NCBI GenBank assembly: GCA_949296775.1
Contig: CASFQA010000001.1
Coordinates: forward strand, 186,001 to 250,000
Origin: an uncultured bacterium
Lineage (GTDB): Bacteria; Bacillota_I; Bacilli_A; RFN20; CAG-826
Length of the DNA: 64,000 nt
Direction of reading: 5' to 3'
Shown: positions 14,562 through 23,137 of the stretch, piece after piece
How the letters are laid out: each line of letters begins with the position of its first letter
How positions within the stretch are numbered: the stretch's first letter is position 1
The notes under the pieces: model-generated
What the model saw: the letters and a program-made list of their open reading frames with translations, nothing else
Told to the model about the DNA's origin: nothing
Database searches by the model: none
Made by a program: the position numbers and the translations under genes

Positions 14562-16238
14562 ATGGATAACAAAGTAAAGATATTCGCTTTAGGCGGACTC
14601 GACGAAGAGGGCAAGGATTGCTATTGCGTCGACATCGACGGCGATTTGTTCGTCATCGAATGCGGCCTCCGCCAACCCGATAAGACGATGCCGGGCGTCG
14701 ATTACGTCATCCCCCGGCTCGATTATCTTTTCGAAAACAAAAACCGGATCAAAGGCTATTTCCTGACCCATGGCCATGACGACGTCATCGGGGCGCTGGC
14801 TTTCATCTACAAAGAAGCGCCGGCCCCGATCTATGGCTCGCGGGTCTCGATCGAGATGCTGAAGATGTTCACCGTCCACGTCAATAAAGACCCGAAGATG
14901 TACGACTTCCACGTGGTCGAGCCCAGCTCCTCCTTCCAGGTGGCCGGGCGGACCGTGACCTATTTCCATACCGCCCATAACATCGCCGGCAGCAGCGGAA
15001 TCGCCATCTCAACCAGCCTTGGCAACGTCGTCTTCCTCGGCGATTTCGTCATCGAGAACGCGGCTTCCGGATCCTATGTCTGCGACATGAACGCCATCGG
15101 CAAGCTATCCGAGCAGCCGACTTTGGCTTTGATGGTCGAATCGATCTACGCCGACCGCCCGGGCTATACCGCCCCCCAATACAAATTGGCCCCTAAGCTC
15201 GAGGACATCATCAAAAACGCCCCGGGCCGGGTGTTCGTCTCGATCTTCGCGAGCGACCTTTATAACGTCAATGAGCTGATCGGCCTCGCGGTCGCCAACA
15301 AAAAGAAGATCGTCTGCTATGACCAAAGCGACCAAGATATCCTCAACGCCATGCAAGGGTGCGGGGAGCTCTCGATCCCCCGGGACAATTTCGTCTCCTT
15401 GGACGATATCCTCCGTTATCGCGACCAGGACTTGGTTATCCTCATGACCGGGTTCGGGGCCAAGATATTCCGCAAGATGGCCTTATTGGCCTCCGGGCAA
15501 AACGAAGACAAGCGGATCAAGCTCAAGCCGACCGACACCTTCGTCGTCGCCTCGATGAGCAACGATCTGACCGAGCTCGAGTACACCGACGCGGCCGATG
15601 AGCTCTTCCGCTCCGGCTGCCACGTCCAATTGCTGTCGAAGAAGACCTTCTTGCGGATGCATGCCTCGGAAGAGGACATCAAGATGATGGCCTCGATGCT
15701 CAAGCCGAAATACTACATCCCGATCAAGGGGTTCTATAAGTCCCTCCTCCATAACGCGATGCTTTCCCTTTCGATGGGGCTTAGCCTCAACCACCAAAAC
15801 GTCTTCGTCTTGGAAAACGGCCAATCGGTCATCATCGATGCCCGGGGCGGCCGATTGTTCGACGAAGGGATCCCCCATGGCGATATCCTGATCGACGGGG
15901 AAGGGGTCGGCGACATCTCGGAGCAAGTCCTCGCCGATCGGGGGAAATTAGCCGAAGGGGCCTTGGTCCTCGCCCTCACCATCTCGAAGAAGAGCCGGCG
16001 GATCATCGCCGGGCCGGAAGTGCAGATGAAAGGGTTCGTCTACGCCCACGAGGCCGATTTGGTCGCCCGGGAAGTGGGGAAAGCCTTCGTCAGCGCCGTG
16101 AAGGAAGCGCTCGAGGAGCCGCGGTTCGACCCCGAGCAGATGAAGCAGGCGGTTTACGAGAAGTGCCTTAAGACCACCAGGCGGTGCACCGGCGGGAAAG
16201 AGCCGATGATCCTCCCCCTGATCGTCGAGGCGGAATAA
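14562..16238 (+). CDS. RNase J family protein with eroded metal-binding sites (558 aa)
   Basis: The whole RNase J layout is present: metallo-beta-lactamase core, beta-CASP insert and C-terminal domain (IAGPEVQMKGFVYAHEA). RNase J enzymes cut RNA internally and degrade it 5' to 3'. Here the HxHxDH motif is HGHDDV (residues 70-75), so the last His is Val; the HVSGHG segment reads LRMHAS; and the usual IPIHGEYR is IPIKGFYK. H139 and D161 remain. Several zinc ligands are thus missing, as in a weakly active J2-type partner of an active RNase J1 that would be encoded elsewhere. AGAGGA precedes the ATG. Confidence 0.88.
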   Translation: MDNKVKIFALGGLDEEGKDCYCVDIDGDLFVIECGLRQPDKTMPGVDYVIPRLDYLFENKNRIKGYFLTHGHDDVIGALAFIYKEAPAPIYGSRVSIEMLKMFTVHVNKDPKMYDFHVVEPSSSFQVAGRTVTYFHTAHNIAGSSGIAISTSLGNVVFLGDFVIENAASGSYVCDMNAIGKLSEQPTLALMVESIYADRPGYTAPQYKLAPKLEDIIKNAPGRVFVSIFASDLYNVNELIGLAVANKKKIVCYDQSDQDILNAMQGCGELSIPRDNFVSLDDILRYRDQDLVILMTGFGAKIFRKMALLASGQNEDKRIKLKPTDTFVVASMSNDLTELEYTDAADELFRSGCHVQLLSKKTFLRMHASEEDIKMMASMLKPKYYIPIKGFYKSLLHNAMLSLSMGLSLNHQNVFVLENGQSVIIDARGGRLFDEGIPHGDILIDGEGVGDISEQVLADRGKLAEGALVLALTISKKSRRIIAGPEVQMKGFVYAHEADLVAREVGKAFVSAVKEALEEPRFDPEQMKQAVYEKCLKTTRRCTGGKEPMILPLIVEAE

Positions 16239-16250
16239 AAATTCCCACCG

Positions 16251-16287
16251 CGCAAGGGACATTCCTATGGAATGACCTTGCGTTTTT
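16251..16287 (+). terminator. RNase J gene intrinsic terminator
   Basis: CGCAAGG pairs with CCTTGCG, with an inner ATTCC/GGAAT helix, followed by TTTTT. Confidence 0.9.
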
Positions 16288-16290
16288 ATT

Positions 16291-16302
16291 TACAATATCC
16301 GC
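16291..16302 (+). promoter_or_regulatory. -10 box of leaderless ftsK
   Basis: TACAAT at 16291-16296 ends exactly six bases before the ATG at 16303. No Shine-Dalgarno sequence is present. It lies just after the terminator T-run. Confidence 0.6.
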
Positions 16303-19098
16303 ATGCTCAAACGTTCGGAAATATTTACAACGAATAAGCCCCTGAAAAAGGCTTTGGCCTTGCTTGGGCTCCTTTTATCCCTCCTTTTCCTTTTCTCGCC
16401 CAACACCCATTTGAAGGGATTGGCGTTGATATTGGTCTATCCTTTCGGAACCGTCGGATTCTACGCGTTTTGCTTTTTCGGCGTTTTCTATAGCCTTAAG
16501 GCTTTGCTCTTCCCCTCTTTCTCCATCCCCAAGCGGGTTTATTTCGCCCTTTGGCTTTTGATACTCGCCTTCGGATTGACCTGCAACGCCTCGTTGGGGT
16601 CTAAGATCGCCGGGTATTCAAGCTTCGAGGGGTATTCCGTCCAGGTCGATCGCGATTACCAAGGCTTCGGCTTCTTCGTCGACTTCTCCTTGGGCATCGG
16701 GGCGATCGGCAGCTTCCTCATGGGGCTATTCATCGAGCCGGGCTTGCCCGGGCTTGGCTATTTCTTCCTGGTTTTGGTCTACCTTTCGTCGGCTTTGGTC
16801 TTCGCCTACCCCTATATCCGGACCCTGATCCTCAATTTCCGCCGCCAAGCCGCCATCAAGCAGAGCCAGCGGGAAAGGGAAAGCGAGGCGGAGGAAACTG
16901 TCCCCGACGAGGAGCCGATATTGCTGTCGAAGCGGAGCGAATCGATCATCGCCCCCGAGGACGTCGACGATTCCTTCGAGTCCTATGAGCCGAGCGGGGC
17001 CATCTCCAACCCCCTTTCCTCCTTCCGCTTCGAGCCGGCTGGCGAATTCAAGCCGCTGAAGCGGGGCCAAACCCCGTCCCTCGGAGTGGGGGTCGAATCC
17101 GGACCGAAGGAGGTCCCGCCTTTGCAATCCCACCTTTACGAAGGCCGCCCGGTCCAGTATTCCGGATTGCAGGAGGCCCATTTCACCCCGAGCCGGGCCT
17201 CGGCCCCGGCCAGCTCGAAGGAAGAGATAGCCCCGAAGCCGAATTTAACCGCCCCCATCCCCTCTTTTTCCTATAAGCCGAAGGAAGAGGTGGTGGTCGA
17301 GCCGGAAGCGGTCGAGGAAGACCCGGTCATATCGCCATCCCTTAGCGAGAATCCGAACGCGCCCTCCTCCCCCTCGCCAGCCGCCCCTTTATTCGCGGAA
17401 GCCCAACCGAAGGAGGCAGCCATCGCCGAGCCGGAAGTGACCGTCGAGGAATTGCCCACGGAGCCCGAGGCGGCGATCAAAGTCCCGCCTTTGCCGAAGA
17501 TCCCCTCCCTTGAGGAGGCGTCGGTCCCGCCCTCTCCTTCGATTGAGCCCGAGATGGCCATCGAACCCTCCGCCCCTTCGCCAAGCCCGGCGGAGAACGA
17601 GGATTTGGGCGAGCCGGCCAAGCCCTTGCCCCCGTATGAGCTGCCCCCGGAATCGCTGTTGAAGACCTATGACGACCAAAGCGACCGCGAGGCGAGGATG
17701 GAGCAGGAATGCCTAGAACGGACCGAGATCATCAACCAGACCTATGAGAATTTGGGGGCCGGGGCCCGGGTCGTCTCCCATAAAATCGGCCCCTCGGTCA
17801 CCCGTTATGACGTCGAGACCGCCCATGACGTCTCGGTTTCGAGCTTGAACCGCTACATCACCGACATCGCCTTGCGGCTCGGCGGGGTCTCGGTCCGCTT
17901 TTCGGAGATCGTCCCCGGGAAAGTCACTTCCGGCTTAGAGGTCATCAACTCGACCTCGCGGATCGTCCCCTTCAAGGAGGTCAACGACGGTTTGCCCCAT
18001 ACCAAGGGCATCACCATCCCCTTCGGCGAGGACATCGACGGGAAGATATTGGGGGCCGACCTCACCTCTTTCCCCCATATGCTGGTGGCCGGGACCACCG
18101 GGTCGGGGAAATCGGTCTTCATCAACTCCATCATCATGGCGATCCTGATGCGTTATCGGCCGGAGGAGGTCAAGTTCCTCCTGATCGACCCGAAGACCGT
18201 CTCCTTCTCCAAATTGGCCGATATCCCCCATCTGCTTTGCCCGATCGTCACCGATCCCGGGGCCAGCCGGAACGCCTTGAAGAAACTGTGCGAGCTGATG
18301 GATAAGCGGTATAAGATCTTCGCCTCCTGTCAAGTAAACGACATCGCCGAATACAATTCCGATTACGCCGAATACGCCGGCAAGGCGAAAATGCCTTATA
18401 TCATCGTCATCATCGACGAATACGCCGATTTAAGCGAGCAATGCAAAGACGTCTCCTCCTTCGTGCTGCGCTTAGCCCAGAAAGCCCGGGCCTGCGGGAT
18501 CCACCTCATCGTCGCCACCCAGCGCCCCGACGTCAAGGTCATCACCGGCACCATCAAGGCCAACCTGCCGGTCCACGTCGCCTTGATGGTCGCCAACCCC
18601 ATCGACTCCTCGACTATCCTCGGCTGTGCCGGGGCCGAGGAGCTCGCCCCCCATGGGGACATGCTCGTCGATTGCCCGCAGGTGCTGCGGAAGCAACTGG
18701 CCCGTTGCCAAGGGTGCATGGTCGATCCCTTCGAGATGCGCCAGGTGGCCAATTGGGTCAAGCAGCAGCAGAAGGTCAATTACGACGTCGAGTTCCTCCA
18801 TCTTGAGGATGAGGGGGAGTCGGGCGATGCCGCGGTTTCCGCCGCCTTGCCTTCCCCAGCCGAGCTTAAGGCCGCTTCCGACGAGGAGAAGTACCAGATG
18901 ATCAAGGCCAGCATCATGACCCGGGAATATTGCTCCATCTCGCAGATTCAACGGGATTTCTCGGTCGGCTTCACCCGGGGCGGGAAGATCATGAAGCGCC
19001 TCCAGGAGGAAGGGATCGTCGCCTTCGATTCCGGCAATTCCAATTCGACGAAGGGCAGCAAAGTCCTCGTCCATAGCCTTGAGGCCTTAGAGCAATGA
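16303..19098 (+). CDS. ftsK: FtsK/SpoIIIE DNA translocase (931 aa)
   Basis: The protein pumps chromosomal DNA through the division septum. Four hydrophobic segments lie in the first 190 residues, then a long acidic Pro/Glu/Ser-rich linker (about residues 195-440), then the motor with Walker A AGTTGSGKSVFIN near residue 598 and Walker B (IIVIIDEYADL). The C-terminal gamma winged helix is complete (SISQIQRDFSVGFTRGGKIMKRLQEEGIV), so it should recognise KOPS/SRS-type sites. The geometry of the promoter makes the transcript leaderless. It overlaps acpS by four bases. Confidence 0.95.
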   Translation: MLKRSEIFTTNKPLKKALALLGLLLSLLFLFSPNTHLKGLALILVYPFGTVGFYAFCFFGVFYSLKALLFPSFSIPKRVYFALWLLILAFGLTCNASLGSKIAGYSSFEGYSVQVDRDYQGFGFFVDFSLGIGAIGSFLMGLFIEPGLPGLGYFFLVLVYLSSALVFAYPYIRTLILNFRRQAAIKQSQRERESEAEETVPDEEPILLSKRSESIIAPEDVDDSFESYEPSGAISNPLSSFRFEPAGEFKPLKRGQTPSLGVGVESGPKEVPPLQSHLYEGRPVQYSGLQEAHFTPSRASAPASSKEEIAPKPNLTAPIPSFSYKPKEEVVVEPEAVEEDPVISPSLSENPNAPSSPSPAAPLFAEAQPKEAAIAEPEVTVEELPTEPEAAIKVPPLPKIPSLEEASVPPSPSIEPEMAIEPSAPSPSPAENEDLGEPAKPLPPYELPPESLLKTYDDQSDREARMEQECLERTEIINQTYENLGAGARVVSHKIGPSVTRYDVETAHDVSVSSLNRYITDIALRLGGVSVRFSEIVPGKVTSGLEVINSTSRIVPFKEVNDGLPHTKGITIPFGEDIDGKILGADLTSFPHMLVAGTTGSGKSVFINSIIMAILMRYRPEEVKFLLIDPKTVSFSKLADIPHLLCPIVTDPGASRNALKKLCELMDKRYKIFASCQVNDIAEYNSDYAEYAGKAKMPYIIVIIDEYADLSEQCKDVSSFVLRLAQKARACGIHLIVATQRPDVKVITGTIKANLPVHVALMVANPIDSSTILGCAGAEELAPHGDMLVDCPQVLRKQLARCQGCMVDPFEMRQVANWVKQQQKVNYDVEFLHLEDEGESGDAAVSAALPSPAELKAASDEEKYQMIKASIMTREYCSISQIQRDFSVGFTRGGKIMKRLQEEGIVAFDSGNSNSTKGSKVLVHSLEALEQ

Positions 19099-19409
19099 GG
19101 ATCGGCTGCGACATCGTTTATCTCCCCCGGATCAAGAAGGGGCTCGAGAAAGCGATCCTGACCGAAAACGAAATGGCCGAGTTCGCCTCCTCGCCCAAAC
19201 CGAGCGAATACCTCGGCGCCCGCTTCGCCTTGAAGGAGGCGTTCATGAAGGCGATGGGGAAAGGGATCGACCAAATAGGCTTCCGCCGCATCGAGATCGG
19301 CAAGGAAGAGGGCGGGGCCCCTTACATCGTCTATGAGGGCCGCCGATACGAATGCTCGCTTAGCCACGACGGGGATTACGCTTTCGCCGTGGCTTTATAT
19401 CAGGATTGA
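19095..19409 (+). CDS. acpS: Holo-[acyl-carrier-protein] synthase (104 aa)
   Basis: AcpS transfers 4'-phosphopantetheine from CoA to a serine of acyl carrier protein. The conserved IGCDIVYLPRI (metal-binding Asp) and ARFALKEAFMKAMGKG segments are present, and SLSHDGDYAFAVAL ends the protein. At 104 residues it is slightly short for the family (about 115-125). It overlaps ftsK by four bases and is probably translated from the same mRNA. One possible substrate is the carrier domain encoded at 38434-38709. Confidence 0.93.
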   Translation: MRIGCDIVYLPRIKKGLEKAILTENEMAEFASSPKPSEYLGARFALKEAFMKAMGKGIDQIGFRRIEIGKEEGGAPYIVYEGRRYECSLSHDGDYAFAVALYQD

Positions 19410-19434
19410 AAAGGGGCCATAATCCCCTTATATT
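19406..19434 (+). promoter_or_regulatory. Pullulanase promoter with an inverted repeat in its spacer
   Basis: TTGAAA (19406-19411) and TATATT (19429-19434) are 17 bases apart. The spacer is filled by AAGGGG-N7-CCCCTT (19411-19429), which could be an operator or could act as the acpS terminator hairpin. RNA would start near 19441, leaving about nine bases and no ribosome binding site before the ATG. Confidence 0.6.
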
Positions 19435-19449
19435 TACCTCTAGCAACTT

Positions 19450-21549
19450 ATGAAAGACACCTATTTGGACGCTAAGCTCGTCAAGCCCAACCAAATCCGG
19501 CTCGTCGTCTTCTCCGCTTTGCCTTGGGAACGGCTCGACCCGGTCTTGCTGGTCGACGGAAAGAAATACACCGGCCTCACCACCGCCAAAATCCAAACCC
19601 TTTCCCAACTCGCCATCGTCGACTTCCTCCTGCCTTCGCCATTGGAACTCGGCCATAGCTACTTCTTGGTCCTTCCCCAATACGGCTCGATCCCCGTCGA
19701 CGTCTCGGAGGCGACCGAATTCAGCGATTTCGACACCCGTTTCTACTATGCCGGCGATGATCTGGGCTGCACCTACGCCAAAGAGGGCACCCGCTTCGCC
19801 TTATGGGCCCCCTTGGCCTCGAAAGCCTCGTTGCTTTACCGCAAACAAGAAGGGGATCCGTGGCAGCTCAGGGTGATGGAGCGGAGCGAGAAAGGGGTAT
19901 ACCGGACTTATCTAGAAGGCGATTGCGACGGCTATCAATACATCTACTCGGTCGTCAATTCGGAAATCGAGCGCCAAGCGACCGACCCTTACGCCAAAGG
20001 CAGCGGGCCCAACGGGGCCTATTCGGTCGTCATCAACCCGGAGAAAACCCAAATCGATTTCTACCGGGAGAACCTGCCGGTCATCGACTCCCCCTCCGCC
20101 TGCGTCATCTACGAAGGCCACGTCCGGGATTTGACGGTGTCCGGCTATACCGACATCGTCCACAAGGGGAAGTTCTTGGGGCTTTCCGAGCCGGGGAGGA
20201 AGACCAAAGACGGCCTCCCGGCCGGCCTTGACTACATCGCCTCGCTCGGGGTGACCCATCTCCAATTGCTCCCGATCTACGATTATCAGACGGTCGATGA
20301 GCTGAAGCCCAACGAGGCCTATAACTGGGGCTATGACCCGGCCCAATATTTCGTCCCCGACGGCTCTTACGCCAGCGATATCCAAGACCCGTATTCCCGG
20401 ATAAAGGATTGCCAGGCCATGGTGGCCGCCCTGCATAAGAAAGGGGTCCGGGTCGTCATGGACGTCGTCTACAACCATGTCTACGAATCCCAATTCTCGG
20501 TTTTTGAGCGAGTGGTGCCGAACTATTATTTCCGGAAGCGCCATTCCGGCAAATTAGCCGCCACCTCCGGCTGCGGGAACGATCTCTGCAGCGAGCGGCC
20601 GATGGTCCGGAAGCTGATCCTCGATTGCTGCGCGTATTGGCAATCCCAATACGGGATCGACGGCTTCCGCTTCGACTTAATGGGCATCCTCGACGTCGAG
20701 ACGATGCGGATGGTCGAGGAACAGGCCCGCCGGAAAGACCCCGCCTTCATCGTCTACGGGGAAGGATGGAATATGGGCGGGGAGGTCAACGTCCCCTTGG
20801 CCCATATGGGCAATTACGCCTTGCTTCCCCGCATCGGCTTCTTCAACGATTTCTACCGCGAGAAGATGAAAAGCTATTTCAAAGGCGACCCCGAGGGGAT
20901 GCAGCCTTTCAAAAACGCCTACGCCGGCTCATGCTTGGACTTCATCGTCTCCCGCCATTTCCTTACCGCCAACCAGTCGATCAATTACGTCGAATGCCAC
21001 GATAACGGGACTTTCTTCGATTATCTTTCGAAAGCCCGGCCGGATTTGGACGAGGAGGCGATATTGAGGCTCGTCAACGCCGCCAACGCGACCATCCTCC
21101 TTTCCTTCGGCGTCCCCTTCATCCATTCCGGGCAGGAGATCGGCGCCTCGAAGTGGGGCGAAGACAACACCTATAACAAAGGCGACCATTACAACAAATT
21201 CTCCTACTCCCTACTCGGAAAGCGAAAATGGATGTATGATTGCTTCAAGCGGTTCGTGAGCTACCGGCGGAATAGCCGTTATCTCCATATCTACGACCCC
21301 CGGGTCATCGATACCGCCGTCGATCTCTCCGACATCGGGGAATGCCTCCACGTCAATTTCCTCGACAAGAACCTAATCGCCCCCTTGAAGGCGGTCGATT
21401 TCTTCATCAACCCCTCGATGAAGGACGAACATTACGCTCTTTCCCTCCCCGCCAAGGTCGAATATGGCCCGAACGGGGATCCCGGGCCCAACCGGGTGAG
21501 CGACCTCTCTTCCCCCAAGCGGTCGCTTATCGTCACCATAGCCAAATAA
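19450..21549 (+). CDS. pulA: Type I pullulanase, GH13 (699 aa)
   Basis: It hydrolyses alpha-1,6 branch points in pullulan, limit dextrin or glycogen. The type I signature YNWGYDP is at about residue 290. GH13 catalytic regions follow: DVVYNHV, GFRFDLMG (nucleophile Asp), YGEGWNMGG (acid/base Glu) and ECHDNGTF. A starch-binding-like N-terminal domain occupies the first 230 residues. No signal peptide is visible, so the enzyme is probably cytoplasmic and acts on stored or imported glucans. Length is typical for type I. The near-leaderless start is chosen from promoter geometry. Confidence 0.93.
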   Translation: MKDTYLDAKLVKPNQIRLVVFSALPWERLDPVLLVDGKKYTGLTTAKIQTLSQLAIVDFLLPSPLELGHSYFLVLPQYGSIPVDVSEATEFSDFDTRFYYAGDDLGCTYAKEGTRFALWAPLASKASLLYRKQEGDPWQLRVMERSEKGVYRTYLEGDCDGYQYIYSVVNSEIERQATDPYAKGSGPNGAYSVVINPEKTQIDFYRENLPVIDSPSACVIYEGHVRDLTVSGYTDIVHKGKFLGLSEPGRKTKDGLPAGLDYIASLGVTHLQLLPIYDYQTVDELKPNEAYNWGYDPAQYFVPDGSYASDIQDPYSRIKDCQAMVAALHKKGVRVVMDVVYNHVYESQFSVFERVVPNYYFRKRHSGKLAATSGCGNDLCSERPMVRKLILDCCAYWQSQYGIDGFRFDLMGILDVETMRMVEEQARRKDPAFIVYGEGWNMGGEVNVPLAHMGNYALLPRIGFFNDFYREKMKSYFKGDPEGMQPFKNAYAGSCLDFIVSRHFLTANQSINYVECHDNGTFFDYLSKARPDLDEEAILRLVNAANATILLSFGVPFIHSGQEIGASKWGEDNTYNKGDHYNKFSYSLLGKRKWMYDCFKRFVSYRRNSRYLHIYDPRVIDTAVDLSDIGECLHVNFLDKNLIAPLKAVDFFINPSMKDEHYALSLPAKVEYGPNGDPGPNRVSDLSSPKRSLIVTIAK

Positions 21550-21604
21550 ATAGCGGGGGATAGCGAAAATCCCGAGATAAAACATCAAAAGGAGGCTTTT
21601 GCCT

Positions 21605-21868
21605 ATGCTATCCGCCGTTTTTCTTTCCGGTCGCCTCGGCCCTTTGACCGACGACCCCATCCGCACCGTCTACGTCGACCGGGTCATCCCCGAGAAGGCC
21701 GCTTACCGGGTCGATTCCTTCCCCGTCCGCTCGATGCTCGCCCATTCCAGTTCCTTTTATTCGGCCAAAGAAGGGACCCCGATCGTCTTGAAGGGGCGGC
21801 TGGAGATGGAGCAGGATCGGCTCATCATCGTCTCGGAGCTCGAGGAAGTCGGTTTCGGGGCCCGTTAA
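21605..21868 (+). CDS. Small protein of unknown function, possibly OB-fold (87 aa)
   Basis: AAAGGAGG lies nine bases before the ATG at 21605; a TTG at 21599 is too close to it. The sequence has LSGRLGPLTDDPIRTVYV near the start and GTPIVLKGRLEMEQDRLIIV near the end, a pattern of short beta strands that recalls SSB-like OB folds. It lacks the length and glycine-rich tail of SSB. It stands alone between the pullulanase and plsC genes. The OB-fold idea is weak. Confidence 0.65.
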   Translation: MLSAVFLSGRLGPLTDDPIRTVYVDRVIPEKAAYRVDSFPVRSMLAHSSSFYSAKEGTPIVLKGRLEMEQDRLIIVSELEEVGFGAR

Positions 21869-21905
21869 TCAGATTTGCCTAAATAAGGCAAAGCGAGGAA
21901 GATTG

Positions 21906-21914
21906 TGCTACATT
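21906..21914 (+). promoter_or_regulatory. Extended -10 box of near-leaderless plsC
   Basis: TGCTACATT ends seven bases before the ATG at 21922, and there is no Shine-Dalgarno sequence. Confidence 0.55.
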
Positions 21915-21921
21915 TACCGCG

Positions 21922-22743
21922 ATGAAAAAATTTCTCAAGTGGTGCCGTCTCGTCTTCTTCCTCTTCCCGAAAGTCCTCTATGCCTATTTCGCCTTCTTAT
22001 TGAAGTATTCCGCTCACCCGGAGCGTTATCCCCTCTCGCGGCGATACGCCCGGGTCCGGGGATTGATCGTCGAGGTCTGCCGGCATTTGCGGATCGAGCT
22101 TAAGGTCGAAGGGATAGAGCATTTCCTCAATCGGGAGGACGGGACGCTTCTTTGCGGCAACCACATCGCCGTGAGCGACGTCTTGCTCATCCTTTGCCTA
22201 TCGGAGAAGCCGATCTCCTTCGTCGGCAAAAAGGAAGTGAAGAAAATCCCGGTGGTCGGGCGATGCCTGAAGGCCATCGATGGGCTTTTCCTAGACCGAT
22301 CCGACCCCCGGCAGGCCATCTACCTTTTCAAAGAGGCCGACAAGCGGATGAAGGAGGAGGGGCTAAGCTACGTCATCTTCCCCGAGGGGACGAGGGCGAA
22401 AGGGGAGAACAAGGGCAAGATCCTGCCTTTCCACCCCGGCTCTTTCAAAATCGCCTATCGGAACAAAGGGCCGATCGTCCTTTACTGCGGGATGGGGACC
22501 GACCGCCTTTTAGGCGGCGACCTCGACCGACGCCATTTCTGCCAGCTGCGCTTCTTCTCGCCGATAAGCTATGAGCAATACGGCGGGCTTTCGACCGTCG
22601 AATTCGCCGAGAAGGCCCATGGGGTCATCGAAAAGGAGGCTGATCGGCTCCGGGCGGAGGACAAGGAGTATTACGCCGCCGGGAGGCAGAAAGCGAAACT
22701 GCCGTCATTGCCGAAGGGAACGGGGATCCACTATGCGAAATGA
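21922..22743 (+). CDS. plsC: 1-acyl-sn-glycerol-3-phosphate acyltransferase (273 aa)
   Basis: PlsC makes phosphatidic acid from lysophosphatidic acid. The acyltransferase motifs are present: GNHIAVSDVL (the NHxxxxD catalytic pair, near residue 80), SFVGKKEVKKIPVVG, and FPEGTRAKGENKG. A hydrophobic N-terminal segment (residues 8-30) should hold it at the membrane. The gene has its own promoter with a start close to the transcription start, and its last codons overlap the following membrane-protein gene. Confidence 0.92.
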   Translation: MKKFLKWCRLVFFLFPKVLYAYFAFLLKYSAHPERYPLSRRYARVRGLIVEVCRHLRIELKVEGIEHFLNREDGTLLCGNHIAVSDVLLILCLSEKPISFVGKKEVKKIPVVGRCLKAIDGLFLDRSDPRQAIYLFKEADKRMKEEGLSYVIFPEGTRAKGENKGKILPFHPGSFKIAYRNKGPIVLYCGMGTDRLLGGDLDRRHFCQLRFFSPISYEQYGGLSTVEFAEKAHGVIEKEADRLRAEDKEYYAAGRQKAKLPSLPKGTGIHYAK

Positions 22744-23137
22744 AGCCAAGCCCGATTACGGGCTATTCAAGACCGCGGCCACCGCCTTGGTCATCGGGAG
22801 TCTGGCCGTCGCCGTCTCCTTGATCTCGATCTTCGCGACCGATGAGGGCGATGGGCGGACGATGAACATCCTGACCTATGGGATCCCCTGCTTTATCCTG
22901 CTGGTCGCCCTTGGGGTCATCGGGATGGTTTCCTTGACCAATGCCGACCTGCCGAAATGCCGCCTTTTGGGGGCCGTCGGCTCGATGGTCGGGGGGCTCG
23001 CCCAATCGTCGATCGGGATTTTGATTTGGGCCGGGTTAAACGATCTGACCCTCGGCCTTTGCTCGATCGGGATCGGGATATGCGTGATCGGGATCGGGGT
23101 CGCGGCGACGCTTAAATACCGCGAGCAGGCTAAATAA
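22733..23137 (+). CDS. Four-helix membrane protein, unknown function (134 aa)
   Basis: Four hydrophobic segments cover most of the protein (about residues 16-34, 45-63, 77-97 and 106-124). No family was recognised. The ATG at 22733 lies inside the 3' end of plsC and has no strong ribosome binding site, so translation is probably coupled to plsC. The 3' end overlaps the convergent methyltransferase gene by eight bases. A link to phospholipid metabolism is suggested only by the operon. Confidence 0.65.
   Translation: MRNEAKPDYGLFKTAATALVIGSLAVAVSLISIFATDEGDGRTMNILTYGIPCFILLVALGVIGMVSLTNADLPKCRLLGAVGSMVGGLAQSSIGILIWAGLNDLTLGLCSIGIGICVIGIGVAATLKYREQAK

Noticed and set aside
16283-16302. TTTTTATTTACAAT before ftsK read only as terminator sequence
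   Set aside because: The T-run does belong to the terminator, but TACAAT is placed exactly as at other leaderless genes, so it is listed as a promoter too.
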